Source: Chitinophagaceae bacterium (GTDB taxonomy: Bacteria; Bacteroidota; Bacteroidia; Chitinophagales; Chitinophagaceae). Taken from it: 64,000 bases of DNA. Positions 34,494-42,084 of the stretch are shown one piece after another. Both the position numbers and the translations under genes were made by a program. Position 1 is the first letter of the stretch. Each line of letters begins with the position of its first letter. The stretch lies in NCBI GenBank assembly GCA_016719165.1, contig JADKAJ010000002.1, positions 744,001 to 808,000 of the forward strand. Reading direction: 5' to 3'. A model generated the notes under the pieces. The model saw nothing but the letters and a program-made list of their open reading frames with translations. It was not told where the DNA came from and made no database searches.

Positions 34494-35014
34494 ACCTGGC
34501 TTCTTACAGAAAAAAATCACCCTGGATACTGCACTACAATGCAGGCGGATGTAATGGCTGTGATATTGAGATACTGGCCTGCCTCGGTCCCAAGTATGAT
34601 ATTGAACGTTTTGGTATGATCAATACAGGTAATCCCAAACAGTCTGATATTTTACTGGTGACGGGTCCCGTTACCAAACGTTCCCGGGAAAGATTAGTAG
34701 AGATCTATGCACAAATGCCGGAACCCAAAGTGGTTGTCAGTTGCGGTGCCTGCGCCTGCACCGGCGGAGTGTTCAGGGGAATGTATAATTGTGAAGGAGG
34801 GGTGGACCAGTACATCCCGGTAGATGTGTATGTATGCGGATGTGGTACCAGGCCGGAACAGATCATTGACGGCGTGGTGCAGGCATTGGGTATACTGGAA
34901 CAGAAAACAAAAGCGATGGAAGTGTCGGTGCGCCTCCAAAAAGAACCTTTGAAAGAGGAAGGTCAAATCAACCGCAGAAATATTGCGGATCAAATTAAAC
35001 CTGCATTGTCATGA
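34490..35014 (+). CDS. Group 4 hydrogenase small subunit (EchC/NuoB family)
   Basis: A 174-residue small subunit that holds the proximal [4Fe-4S] cluster. Ligands: AGGCNGCDIE (Cys21, Cys24), SCGACACTGG (Cys88 or nearby) and CGCGTRPE (Cys118). The last motif reads CGCGTRP in place of the common PGCPPRP. A C-terminal extension of about 40 charged residues is not needed for the cluster. It overlaps both its neighbours by ATGA junctions, a sign of tight coupling. Confidence 0.9.
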   Translation: MNLASYRKKSPWILHYNAGGCNGCDIEILACLGPKYDIERFGMINTGNPKQSDILLVTGPVTKRSRERLVEIYAQMPEPKVVVSCGACACTGGVFRGMYNCEGGVDQYIPVDVYVCGCGTRPEQIIDGVVQALGILEQKTKAMEVSVRLQKEPLKEEGQINRRNIADQIKPALS

Positions 35015-35352
35015 ACAAAGTGATGACTTCAATAGAGAATCTTAAAAAGGACATTGGTGATTTTTACAAACCTGAATTGCATCACTTCATGGTGATGAAT
35101 GCAGTGGAAGTGGGCGATCAGATAGAAGTGCAATGGTTCTTCAGTGATTATGCACATCCCTGCGATACAACATGTTTTTATACACTCGTCAGGCCGGAAA
35201 CAGAAATACCCAGCATTAAAGATATTGTGGCATCCGCATGGGTGGCAGAAGCAGAGCTGGTGGACCTGATGAATATAAAGGTTGAAAACACTCAAAAAGG
35301 ATTTGTACTGGAACCTGATTTTGAAAGCGGACCATTACGCAAAAAGAAATAA
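35011..35352 (+). CDS. Group 4 hydrogenase subunit EchD/NuoC-like
   Basis: A 113-residue NuoC-type (30-kDa family) structural subunit. It keeps the family core: an N-terminal alpha/beta part, the strand pattern IEVQWFFSDYAHP, and the C-terminal EAELVDLMNIKVENTQ block that matches RE..DLFGI..EG of NuoC. It has no cofactor ligands and supports contact between small and large subunits. It is short, as in EchD proteins. It overlaps the small-subunit gene and is 2 bp from the large-subunit gene. Confidence 0.8.
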   Translation: MNKVMTSIENLKKDIGDFYKPELHHFMVMNAVEVGDQIEVQWFFSDYAHPCDTTCFYTLVRPETEIPSIKDIVASAWVAEAELVDLMNIKVENTQKGFVLEPDFESGPLRKKK

Positions 35353-35354
35353 CT

Positions 35355-36443
35355 ATGGGAAGGCAATACGAAATACCAATAGGCGCCCAGCATATTTCCC
35401 TGCTGGAGCCCCTGCATTTTAAATTCACCACGGAGAATGAAAAAATTGTAGCAACAGAAGCGAATGTATATTATGTACACCGCGGTATCGAACAAGCCTG
35501 CTGTTCCAAATTCAAATTCCGGCAGGTAAGTTTTGTAGTGGGTCGTGTATGTGGATTATGTTCTATATCACACACAACCGCCTATTCACAGGTGGCAGAA
35601 AAATTACTGAAGATTGAAATTCCGTTGCGGGCAAAATATCTGAGGATGCTGGTGATAGAACTGGACCGCATTCACTCTCATTTATTATGCTTGAGCCATG
35701 TGGCAGAAAACTCCGGCTTTGAAGCGTTGTTTATGAAGACCATGCAGTACCGTGAATTCTCCATGGAGTTGCTCGAAGCGGTTTGTGGTAACCGTATACA
35801 GTATGATTTCTCCATTGTGGGTGGTGTGGCAAGAGACCTGAAACCACAGGTAGCCCAATCCATACTGGAACGATTGAAAAAATTTATTCCGCAGCTGGAT
35901 GAACTGATGGATATCTACAAGAACAACTGGACATTATCATTAAAAAATAAAGGTGCCGGTGCTATCACCAAAGAAGATGCCATGCGGCTGAATGTGGTAG
36001 GTCCTTTTGCAAGAGCGGCCGGGTTGGCTATTGACGTACGTAATGAAACAGAAGACCTGCTGCCCTGGAAACAAGTGGGCTTTGAAATGATAACTGAAAC
36101 CTCCGGTGATGTATATGCCCGTAATATGGTGCGGCTCCGGGAGCTTTACGTTTCTATCCGCATCATTGAAAATATCATTAATGGTTTACCGGAATCGGCA
36201 TTGATCACAGAAACTAAAGCATTTCCTGATGGCGAAGCAACCGTGCGGTTGGAAGCGCCGAGAGGTGAATTGTTCTATTATGCCAAAGGAAATAAAACAC
36301 AGATACTGGAACGATTGAAGATAAAGGCGCCAACATTTTCCAATGTGGCAGCTATGGCAGAAGCCTTTACAGGAAATGAATATGGAAGTGCGCCGGCCAT
36401 TATTGCTTCTTATGATCCATGTTTGTCCTGTACAGCAAGATGA
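35355..36443 (+). CDS. Group 4 [NiFe]-hydrogenase large subunit (EchE/HyfG-like)
   Basis: A 362-residue catalytic subunit related to NuoD. Unlike NuoD it has both NiFe motifs: L1 GRVCGLCSISH (Cys66, Cys69, His73) and L2 YDPCLSC (Cys356, Cys359). The protein ends TAR three residues after the last cysteine, so there is no cleavable tail and no maturation protease is needed. With the membrane subunits it should form a ferredoxin-dependent, ion-translocating hydrogenase. The subgroup (for example Ech or a less studied group 4 clade) needs a phylogeny. Confidence 0.92.
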   Translation: MGRQYEIPIGAQHISLLEPLHFKFTTENEKIVATEANVYYVHRGIEQACCSKFKFRQVSFVVGRVCGLCSISHTTAYSQVAEKLLKIEIPLRAKYLRMLVIELDRIHSHLLCLSHVAENSGFEALFMKTMQYREFSMELLEAVCGNRIQYDFSIVGGVARDLKPQVAQSILERLKKFIPQLDELMDIYKNNWTLSLKNKGAGAITKEDAMRLNVVGPFARAAGLAIDVRNETEDLLPWKQVGFEMITETSGDVYARNMVRLRELYVSIRIIENIINGLPESALITETKAFPDGEATVRLEAPRGELFYYAKGNKTQILERLKIKAPTFSNVAAMAEAFTGNEYGSAPAIIASYDPCLSCTAR

Positions 36444-36469
36444 GAAACTGATTATACAAAAGAAAGAAG

Positions 36470-36940
36470 ATGAAAACATTTTTTAAAGCACTCGGTAACG
36501 TTTTTAAGAAACCTGTCACAACGAAATATCCGTTTGAACAAACTTTTATTCCGGATGATTACAGGGGCCTGATCGGCTTTGATGAAAATCTTTGTATCTG
36601 GTGCCGCCGCTGCGAAATGGTGTGTCCGCCCGGTGCGATCGTTTTTTCCCAGGATATGGAAGGGAAGCAGACCTATCATTTTAACCGGGCTGTTTGTATC
36701 TATTGCGGAGAATGTGTACGGGCCTGTCCCAAAGAAGGAGCAATTTTTCAAACTGCAGAACCGGCGCCCTGCGCATTGAAAGCAGAAAACATAAACAACG
36801 GCTGGAATAAATTATTTGATGAGGCCCTGGCAAGCCGTGAAGCCTATGCTGCCGAAAAGAAAAGGAAGGCAGCAGAAAAGGCAGCCGCTGATAAAGCTGC
36901 CGCCGCCAAAAAAGAAGAGGAAAATAAAACTGGTAACTAA
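36470..36940 (+). CDS. Group 4 hydrogenase ferredoxin subunit (EchF/NuoI-like)
   Basis: A 156-residue protein with two [4Fe-4S] motifs, CIWCRRCEMVCP and CIYCGECVRACP, that would take electrons from soluble ferredoxin to the small subunit. The last 40 residues are a low-complexity Ala/Lys/Glu helix (AEKKRKAAEKAAADKAAA) absent from most NuoI-like subunits, perhaps a docking or membrane-surface tail. A purine-rich AGAAAGAAG lies before the ATG. It precedes hypA by 25 bp. Confidence 0.9.
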   Translation: MKTFFKALGNVFKKPVTTKYPFEQTFIPDDYRGLIGFDENLCIWCRRCEMVCPPGAIVFSQDMEGKQTYHFNRAVCIYCGECVRACPKEGAIFQTAEPAPCALKAENINNGWNKLFDEALASREAYAAEKKRKAAEKAAADKAAAAKKEEENKTGN

Positions 36941-36965
36941 CCGGTTATCTGTTAGTTTAATTGTT

Positions 36966-37310
36966 ATGCATGAGCTTTCCATAGCACACTCTATCTTATC
37001 CATAGCTGAAAGGGCGGTCCCCGCTGGCAGCAAGGTGGCCGTTACTGCTGTTTCATTACAGATCGGCGAATTAAGCAGTATAGAAATCGAATCCCTTGAG
37101 TTTGCCTTTTCAGCCATCCGATCGGGCACCCTCCTCGAAAAAGCTGAACTTAATATTGAGATCATTCCGGGAGAAGCAGCATGCTCGGACTGCGGTACTG
37201 TTTTTCATATGGATTCCTTTGGAACCTGTTGTCCCCACTGCAAAAGCTTTCTGGTAAAAATCCTGAAAGGAAAAGAACTTAAGGTACTCAGTATCATGGT
37301 GGATGAATGA
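36966..37310 (+). CDS. hypA: Hydrogenase nickel incorporation protein HypA
   Basis: A 114-residue nickel metallochaperone. The start MHELSIA gives the nickel-binding N-terminal Met-His-Glu, and the zinc site is CSDCG plus CCPHC. The reading frame runs upstream without stop, but this N-terminus is diagnostic, so ATG 36966 is used. With HypB it delivers nickel to both large subunits in the window. No hypB, hypC, hypD, hypE or hypF gene is present in the window, so those must be elsewhere. Confidence 0.94.
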   Translation: MHELSIAHSILSIAERAVPAGSKVAVTAVSLQIGELSSIEIESLEFAFSAIRSGTLLEKAELNIEIIPGEAACSDCGTVFHMDSFGTCCPHCKSFLVKILKGKELKVLSIMVDE

Positions 37311-37325
37311 GCCCGGCAAACCCGG

Positions 37326-37342
37326 TTTCCGGCGCCCGGAAA
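37326..37342. promoter_or_regulatory. Perfect stem-loop after hypA
   Basis: TTTCCGG-CGC-CCGGAAA (37326-37342) lies 15 bp after the hypA stop. It has no T-run, so it is not a standard terminator; it may protect the 3' end of the hydrogenase message or be an operator. Confidence 0.4.
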
Positions 37343-37427
37343 ACTGACCATAATCATATCCGCCTATGACGGTATAGTTATAATAAGGAGAACCTTCTTT
37401 CGAAATTTGTTAGTGTTCAGCAACCAA

Positions 37428-37443
37428 ACAAATGTTCATTTGT
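37428..37443. promoter_or_regulatory. Inverted repeat upstream of the 2-oxoacid oxidoreductase operon
   Basis: ACAAATG (37428-37434) and CATTTGT (37437-37443) pair exactly across TT, 32 bp before the ATG of the ferredoxin subunit. The size fits a TetR-type or similar operator overlapping a promoter, which suggests the oxidoreductase has its own control in addition to any read-through from hypA. Confidence 0.5.
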
Positions 37444-37475
37444 GGCTACTGGATAAAAAAGCAAAAACCCCGACA

Positions 37476-37805
37476 ATGGAAGACAACACCAACAAAACCG
37501 CTGCGGTTAAAGAAAGAAAAGTCAAAGGAAGGGTTGAGATCGATATTCAAAAATGCAAAGGCTGCGAACTCTGTACCACAGCCTGTAAGGAACATGCACT
37601 GGCACTTTCCGAAACCATTAACATTAAAGGATACCGTTACATCATTGCCAATAATGATGCCTGTACCGGTTGTGTGAACTGTGCACTCGTTTGTCCCGAT
37701 GCAGTGATCACTGTGTATCGTACCCATCCAAAGAAAAAACCGGTTGACATTACACCGGAAAATATCCGGGAGCAATTACAAACCATGATCAGTCCTTCAA
37801 AATAA
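37476..37805 (+). CDS. 2-oxoacid:ferredoxin oxidoreductase, ferredoxin (delta) subunit
   Basis: A 109-residue two-cluster ferredoxin, VorD/PorD/KorD type. [4Fe-4S] motifs: CKGCELCTTACKEHAL and CTGCVNCALVCPDAVI. It accepts electrons from the TPP-containing core and hands them to free ferredoxin. ATG 37476 (MEDNTNKT) is used; upstream codons start from a TTG and lack homology. The charged N-terminus and a C-terminal segment KKKPVDITPENIREQL follow the usual pattern. The alpha subunit begins 9 bp later. Confidence 0.88.
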   Translation: MEDNTNKTAAVKERKVKGRVEIDIQKCKGCELCTTACKEHALALSETINIKGYRYIIANNDACTGCVNCALVCPDAVITVYRTHPKKKPVDITPENIREQLQTMISPSK

Positions 37806-37814
37806 AAACAGGTT

Positions 37815-38882
37815 ATGACGGAAACTAAACTCATGAAGGGTAATGAAGCAATGGCAGAAGCAGCAATACTGGCCGGCTGCGATGCGTATTTTGGTTATCC
37901 TATCACTCCGCAATCAGAAGTGCTGGAATATTTAGCAAGAGAAATGCCGAAGCATAACCGTATTGTGATGCAGGCAGAAAGTGAAGTGGCTTCTATTAAT
38001 ATGGTCTATGGCGCTGCCGGTGCAGGCTTTCGTGCCATGACCTCGTCCTCCTCACCGGGTATCAGCCTGATGCAGGAAGGCATCTCTTATATTGCCGGTG
38101 CTGAATTACCCTGTTTGATCGTTAATGTAAACCGTGCCGGTCCCGGACTCGGAACTATCCAGCCTGGGCAGGGAGATTATTTTCAATCTGTAAAAGGCGG
38201 CGGTCATGGTGATTATAAAATGATCGTACTGGCACCGGCCTCTGTGCAGGAGATGGCTGATTTTGTTTATCTCGGGTTTGACCTCGCAGATAAATATCGT
38301 AACCCTGTGCTGATGTTATCTGACGGGGCAATCGGGCAGATGATGGAGAAAGTACAGTTCAAACCATATACAAGGCCTGCAGTTGATAAGTCATGGGCCA
38401 CTACCGGCAAACCAAAGACCCGTAACAGGAATTATATCACATCCTTGTTTATTCAGCCGGAAAGAATGGAGCAACATAACCTGAAACTGGAAGAAAAATT
38501 CAAAAAGATAAGAGAGAATGAAGTGCGGTTCGAAGAGATCAATACTGCTGATGCGGAATATCTTTTTGTTGCCTATGGATTGAGTGCAAGAATTTGTCAG
38601 AAAGCAATGGACATTGCAAGAGAGAAAGGAATCAAGATCGGTTTGCTTCGTCCCATTACTTTATACCCTTACCCGTACAAGCGGCTGGAAGAACTGACTG
38701 CACAAGTGAAAATGATGCTGAGTGTGGAACTCAACAGCGGACAGATGGTGGAAGATGTAAGGCTGGCAGTGAATGGTAAAGTGCCGGTTGAGTTTTACGG
38801 CAGAATGGGAGGGATGATGCCCACCCCGGAAGAAATTGTTCATCATTTAGAAACTTTAATACAGTATCATCATGCCAACTGA
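37815..38882 (+). CDS. vorB: 2-oxoacid:ferredoxin oxidoreductase alpha subunit (VorB/KorA type)
   Basis: A 355-residue pyrimidine-binding subunit. It begins LMKGNEAMAEAAILAGC with FGYPITPQSEV and continues through MQAESEVASINMVYGAAGAG, TSSSSPGISLMQEGISY and GPGLGTIQPGQGDYFQ, close to proteins annotated VorB (2-ketoisovalerate oxidoreductase) and KorA. Exact substrate (2-oxoisovalerate, 2-oxoglutarate or pyruvate) cannot be fixed by eye, but the single-domain alpha with separate gamma and delta chains is the four-subunit VOR/KOR layout. It overlaps the beta gene by 11 bp. Confidence 0.88.
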   Translation: MTETKLMKGNEAMAEAAILAGCDAYFGYPITPQSEVLEYLAREMPKHNRIVMQAESEVASINMVYGAAGAGFRAMTSSSSPGISLMQEGISYIAGAELPCLIVNVNRAGPGLGTIQPGQGDYFQSVKGGGHGDYKMIVLAPASVQEMADFVYLGFDLADKYRNPVLMLSDGAIGQMMEKVQFKPYTRPAVDKSWATTGKPKTRNRNYITSLFIQPERMEQHNLKLEEKFKKIRENEVRFEEINTADAEYLFVAYGLSARICQKAMDIAREKGIKIGLLRPITLYPYPYKRLEELTAQVKMMLSVELNSGQMVEDVRLAVNGKVPVEFYGRMGGMMPTPEEIVHHLETLIQYHHAN

Positions 38883-39690
38883 AGAACATGTATTGCCCGA
38901 TACGGCGCTGGATCTAATAGCACCGGCCTGCCACGATGAGGAAGAATATGAAATGGTATACCACAAGCCCTCTACCATGGTGAATGTGGTTATGCACTAT
39001 TGCCCGGGTTGTGCTCACAGCCTGGTGCACAAACTCATCATGGAAGTAGTGGAGGAAATGGATATACAGGAAAAAACCATTGGCATTGCACCGGTGGGCT
39101 GTTCTGTATTTGCGTATGAGTATATGGATATAGATATGCAGGAAGCGGCCCATGGCCGGGCCTGTGCAGTGGCAACAGGTATCAAAAAACTGATGCCGGA
39201 TAAATATGTATTCACTTACCAGGGTGATGGGGACCTGGCAGCCATTGGTATTGCGGAAACATTACATGCAATCAACCGCGGAGAAAATATCCTGATCGTA
39301 TTTATGAATAATGCTGTGTATGGCATGACCAGCGGACAAATGGCGCCAACAACACTGGCAGGCATGCACACTACTACCAGTCCTGACGGAAGAGATGTAA
39401 GTTATTATGGAGCCCCCATCAAAGTATCAGAATTAATGGCGAACCTGCCCGGTGCATTTTATGTTACCCGCCAGGCAGTGAACAGCGCCAATGCAGTGCG
39501 GCGTACCAAGAAAGCATTGCAGAATGCATTTAAGTATCAGCAATTGCACAAAGGCACCTGTTTGATAGAGATCATCGGTAACTGTCCTTCCAACTGGAAG
39601 ATGACACCCGTGGAGGCATCAAAGTTTATTGATGAAGAAATGGTAAAAACATTTCCACTGGGAGATATTAAAGTGCCGAAAGGAGTTTGA
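38872..39690 (+). CDS. 2-oxoacid:ferredoxin oxidoreductase beta subunit (TPP-binding)
   Basis: A 272-residue subunit that binds thiamine diphosphate: GDGDLAAIGIAETLHA followed by FMNNAVYGMTSGQ is the GDG-NN motif that holds Mg and the pyrophosphate. CPGCAHSL near residue 45 and Cys residues at VGCSVF and NCPSNW supply the internal cluster. A 40-residue N-terminal extension precedes the domain. The start codon lies inside the end of the alpha gene. A 13-bp-stem hairpin separates it from the gamma gene. Confidence 0.9.
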   Translation: MPTEEHVLPDTALDLIAPACHDEEEYEMVYHKPSTMVNVVMHYCPGCAHSLVHKLIMEVVEEMDIQEKTIGIAPVGCSVFAYEYMDIDMQEAAHGRACAVATGIKKLMPDKYVFTYQGDGDLAAIGIAETLHAINRGENILIVFMNNAVYGMTSGQMAPTTLAGMHTTTSPDGRDVSYYGAPIKVSELMANLPGAFYVTRQAVNSANAVRRTKKALQNAFKYQQLHKGTCLIEIIGNCPSNWKMTPVEASKFIDEEMVKTFPLGDIKVPKGV

Positions 39691-39721
39691 TTTAATAACG
39701 CCTTCGGCAAGCTCAGGCTGA

Positions 39722-39768
39722 CATTTTTCTTGTCATGCTGAGTTTATCAAAGCAAGACAAGAAAAATG
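39722..39768. repeat. Long perfect hairpin between beta and gamma subunit genes
   Basis: CATTTTTCTTGTC (39722-39734) pairs exactly with GACAAGAAAAATG (39756-39768) over a 21-nt loop containing ATGCTGAG. Similar TCATGCTGAG-containing intergenic repeats are familiar in Bacteroidota genomes. It lies inside an operon, so it may trim or stabilise the message, or be a dispersed repeat insertion. Confidence 0.65.
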
Positions 39769-39808
39769 AACTAAAACAATTCTTCTTTAATTAACCAATG
39801 TGAGTATC

Positions 39809-40381
39809 ATGAATGATTTCAAAAAACTGGAAGAACTCATAGTCGCCGGTTTCGGCGGACAGGGAGTATTATCATTGGGTATGACACTGGCTTATGCCGG
39901 CATGGTGGAAGGAAAAGAAATTTCCTGGATGCCATCGTATGGACCGGAGATGCGGGGTGGTACAGCTAATTGTATTACCATTATATCAGAGAAAAAGATC
40001 AGCTCACCCATCATTTCTTTATTTGATTCAGCCATTGTGCTGAACCAGCCATCAATGGATAAGTTTGCACCCCGGGTAAAACCCGGAGGGTTGCTGTTGT
40101 ATGAATCTGGTAATATCTTTAAACCAAGTACAAGAACGGATATAGAGATCATTGGTATACCAGCCAGTACCGAAGCATTACTGATGAAGAATGCAAAGAT
40201 CATGAACATGATCATCCTCGGTGCTTACTTGCAATTGAAGCCGGTGGTAAAAATTGATTCCATCCTCGAAGCATTGAAGAAAGTATTGCCGGAAAAATAT
40301 CATCACCTGCTTGACATTAATAAACAGGCACTGGAAAAAGGCAAAGCATTAGTGGTGCAACAGAAAGAACCGGTAATGTAA
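39809..40381 (+). CDS. 2-oxoacid:ferredoxin oxidoreductase gamma subunit
   Basis: A 190-residue gamma domain that binds the CoA-side interface. It has the family start ELIVAGFGGQGVLSLGMTLAYAG, then SWMPSYGPEMRGGTANC and INKQ-type C-terminus. The gene is 118 bp after the beta gene, with a hairpin repeat in between; ATG 39809 is preferred to a GTG three codons upstream. It completes the delta-alpha-beta-gamma set. Confidence 0.9.
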   Translation: MNDFKKLEELIVAGFGGQGVLSLGMTLAYAGMVEGKEISWMPSYGPEMRGGTANCITIISEKKISSPIISLFDSAIVLNQPSMDKFAPRVKPGGLLLYESGNIFKPSTRTDIEIIGIPASTEALLMKNAKIMNMIILGAYLQLKPVVKIDSILEALKKVLPEKYHHLLDINKQALEKGKALVVQQKEPVM

Positions 40382-40389
40382 TGTTGGAT

Positions 40390-40397
40390 TATCTTTG
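40390..40397 (+). promoter_or_regulatory. Candidate -7 box of pdxH
   Basis: TATCTTTG matches TAnnTTTG exactly, 23 bp before the pdxH ATG and 9 bp after the stop of the gamma subunit. No good TTTG -33 partner was found 18-22 bp upstream, so the promoter may be weak or pdxH may be read from the operon. Confidence 0.4.
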
Positions 40398-40419
40398 ACC
40401 GGTAAATACCTGCAGATAC

Positions 40420-41076
40420 ATGAAACCAGATGAAATAGCGCAGCTGCGCAAAGATTATACATTGCATACGTTGAATGAAGATGAGGTGGATCCGTCACCC
40501 CTTGCACAGTTTCAGCGCTGGTGGAACGATGCAGAAAAGTCACAGATCGATGAGATGAATGCTATGACCCTGGCCACTACAGGTCAAGATGGTATGCCTG
40601 AAGCCCGCACAGTATTACTGAAAGCTTTTGATGAAAAGGGTTTTGTATTCTTTACCAATTACAATAGTGCCAAGAGTCAGCAACTGGATTTTAATGCCAA
40701 TTGCTGTTTATTATTTTTCTGGAAAGAACTGGAACGGCAGGTCCGCATTAATGGGATTGCTGAAAAAATTTCAGTCAAAGAAAGCATCGACTATTTCGAC
40801 AGCCGCCCGGATGGAAGTAAGATCGGTGCATGGGCATCGCCACAAAGTGTGGTTGTAGCCGGCAAGACCTGGCTCAAAGAAACATTTGAATATTATGCGG
40901 AACGTTTCAAACATGGCAAAATTCCCAAGCCCCCGCATTGGGGTGGTTACCGGGTAAAGCCCACCAAAATTGAATTCTGGCAGGGACGCCCCAGCCGCAT
41001 GCACGACAGGATCTTATACACTCCGGTAGCAGATAGTGCAGAGGGTCAATGGAAAACAGAAAGACTGGCTCCATAA
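40420..41076 (+). CDS. pdxH: Pyridoxamine 5'-phosphate oxidase
   Basis: A 218-residue FMN enzyme that makes pyridoxal 5'-phosphate. It shows the family blocks DPSPLAQFQRWWNDA, MTLATTGQDGMPEARTVLLK, FFTNYNSAKSQQLDFN, RPDGSKIGAWASPQS and PPHWGGYRVKPTKIEFWQGRPSRMHDR, and ends WKTERLAP as almost all PdxH proteins do. FMN-binding Arg and Lys residues are in place. It is a housekeeping gene after the oxidoreductase operon; its own -7 box is possible. Confidence 0.96.
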   Translation: MKPDEIAQLRKDYTLHTLNEDEVDPSPLAQFQRWWNDAEKSQIDEMNAMTLATTGQDGMPEARTVLLKAFDEKGFVFFTNYNSAKSQQLDFNANCCLLFFWKELERQVRINGIAEKISVKESIDYFDSRPDGSKIGAWASPQSVVVAGKTWLKETFEYYAERFKHGKIPKPPHWGGYRVKPTKIEFWQGRPSRMHDRILYTPVADSAEGQWKTERLAP

Positions 41077-41171
41077 ACAATACAGTACTAAGCGTTCCCC
41101 TTATTTTTTATATTTTTATAAGCTGGCAACATTTTCCGGTAGGGTGAAAATGATTGTACTATCAACTCAAT

Positions 41172-42059
41172 ATGCGTTTCATGCGGAGCCTTTTTTTATT
41201 CATCACTACCTGTATTGCTTTTATGCAATGCCAGAAGGAAGTGAATTCTGCACAGGTAACTGTGCTGCCTTTTGAAGCAGTACCTGTTACCACACCTGTT
41301 CTCCCGGGTACTATTGATGAGGCCTCCGGTATTGCTGACAGTAAGAGCAACACCGGTTTTATCTGGGTGCAACAGGATGGAGGCAATCCACCGGAGTTAT
41401 TCCTGCTTTCTTATACCGGCACTGTCCAGAAAAAACTTCCGGTAAAAGGAGTGACCAACCGCGACTGGGAAGATATGGCCGTGGGCAATGGCCCGGTGGC
41501 CGGCACCAATTATGTGTACCTTGCTGAAACTGGGGATAACAGTGCTACTTATACCAATTATGCCATCTATCGATTTGCAGAACCTACCTTAACAACCGAT
41601 ACCGTTTTTAATACTGATAAAATTGTATTTCAATATCCCGATGGTTCACATGATGCAGAAGCGATGCTGCTTGATAACAGTACAAAAGATATTTACCTCA
41701 TAAGTAAAAGAGATAGTGCTTCCCGTATCTATAAATTACCCTATCCGCAAAGCACCACTACCACCATGATCGCCACCCTGGTGGGTGAAATGCCTTTTAC
41801 AGGAGTTTCAGCTGCTGCCGCTTCTCCCGATGGAAAAGAGTTGCTGGTAAAAACCTATACCAATGTCTATTACTGGAAAAGGAATGCCGGTGAAACAATT
41901 GGAGCAGCATTGCTGCGTACACCCCTGGCTTTAGGATATATGCTGGAGCCACAGGGCGAAGCAATTTGTTTTAAAAACGATAATACAGCCTTTCTTACCC
42001 TGAGTGAAAAACCATTCTTTGCCACTTCTGTAACGCTTAATCTATACCGCCGAAAATAA
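41172..42059 (+). CDS. Lipoprotein with propeller-like repeats, function unknown
   Basis: A 295-residue lipoprotein (lipobox AFMQC, Cys20). The mature domain has blade-like units: PGTIDEASGIADSKSNTGFIWVQQDGG, KGVTNRDWEDMAVGNGP, YVYLAETGDNSATYTNYAIYRF, and ISKRDSASRIYKLPYP. This resembles esterase-like or SdiA-regulated-type beta-propellers that are anchored in the envelope. No catalytic set is evident. ATG 41172 gives a proper signal peptide. It stands between pdxH and a convergent MBL gene. Confidence 0.65.
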   Translation: MRFMRSLFLFITTCIAFMQCQKEVNSAQVTVLPFEAVPVTTPVLPGTIDEASGIADSKSNTGFIWVQQDGGNPPELFLLSYTGTVQKKLPVKGVTNRDWEDMAVGNGPVAGTNYVYLAETGDNSATYTNYAIYRFAEPTLTTDTVFNTDKIVFQYPDGSHDAEAMLLDNSTKDIYLISKRDSASRIYKLPYPQSTTTTMIATLVGEMPFTGVSAAAASPDGKELLVKTYTNVYYWKRNAGETIGAALLRTPLALGYMLEPQGEAICFKNDNTAFLTLSEKPFFATSVTLNLYRRK

Positions 42060-42084
42060 AATTACCGGTTGCAGGAGATCTCAT

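Noticed and set aside
35355..36443. NuoD of a complex I instead of a hydrogenase
   Set aside because: Both CxxC motifs for NiFe (L1 and L2) are present; NuoD lacks them.
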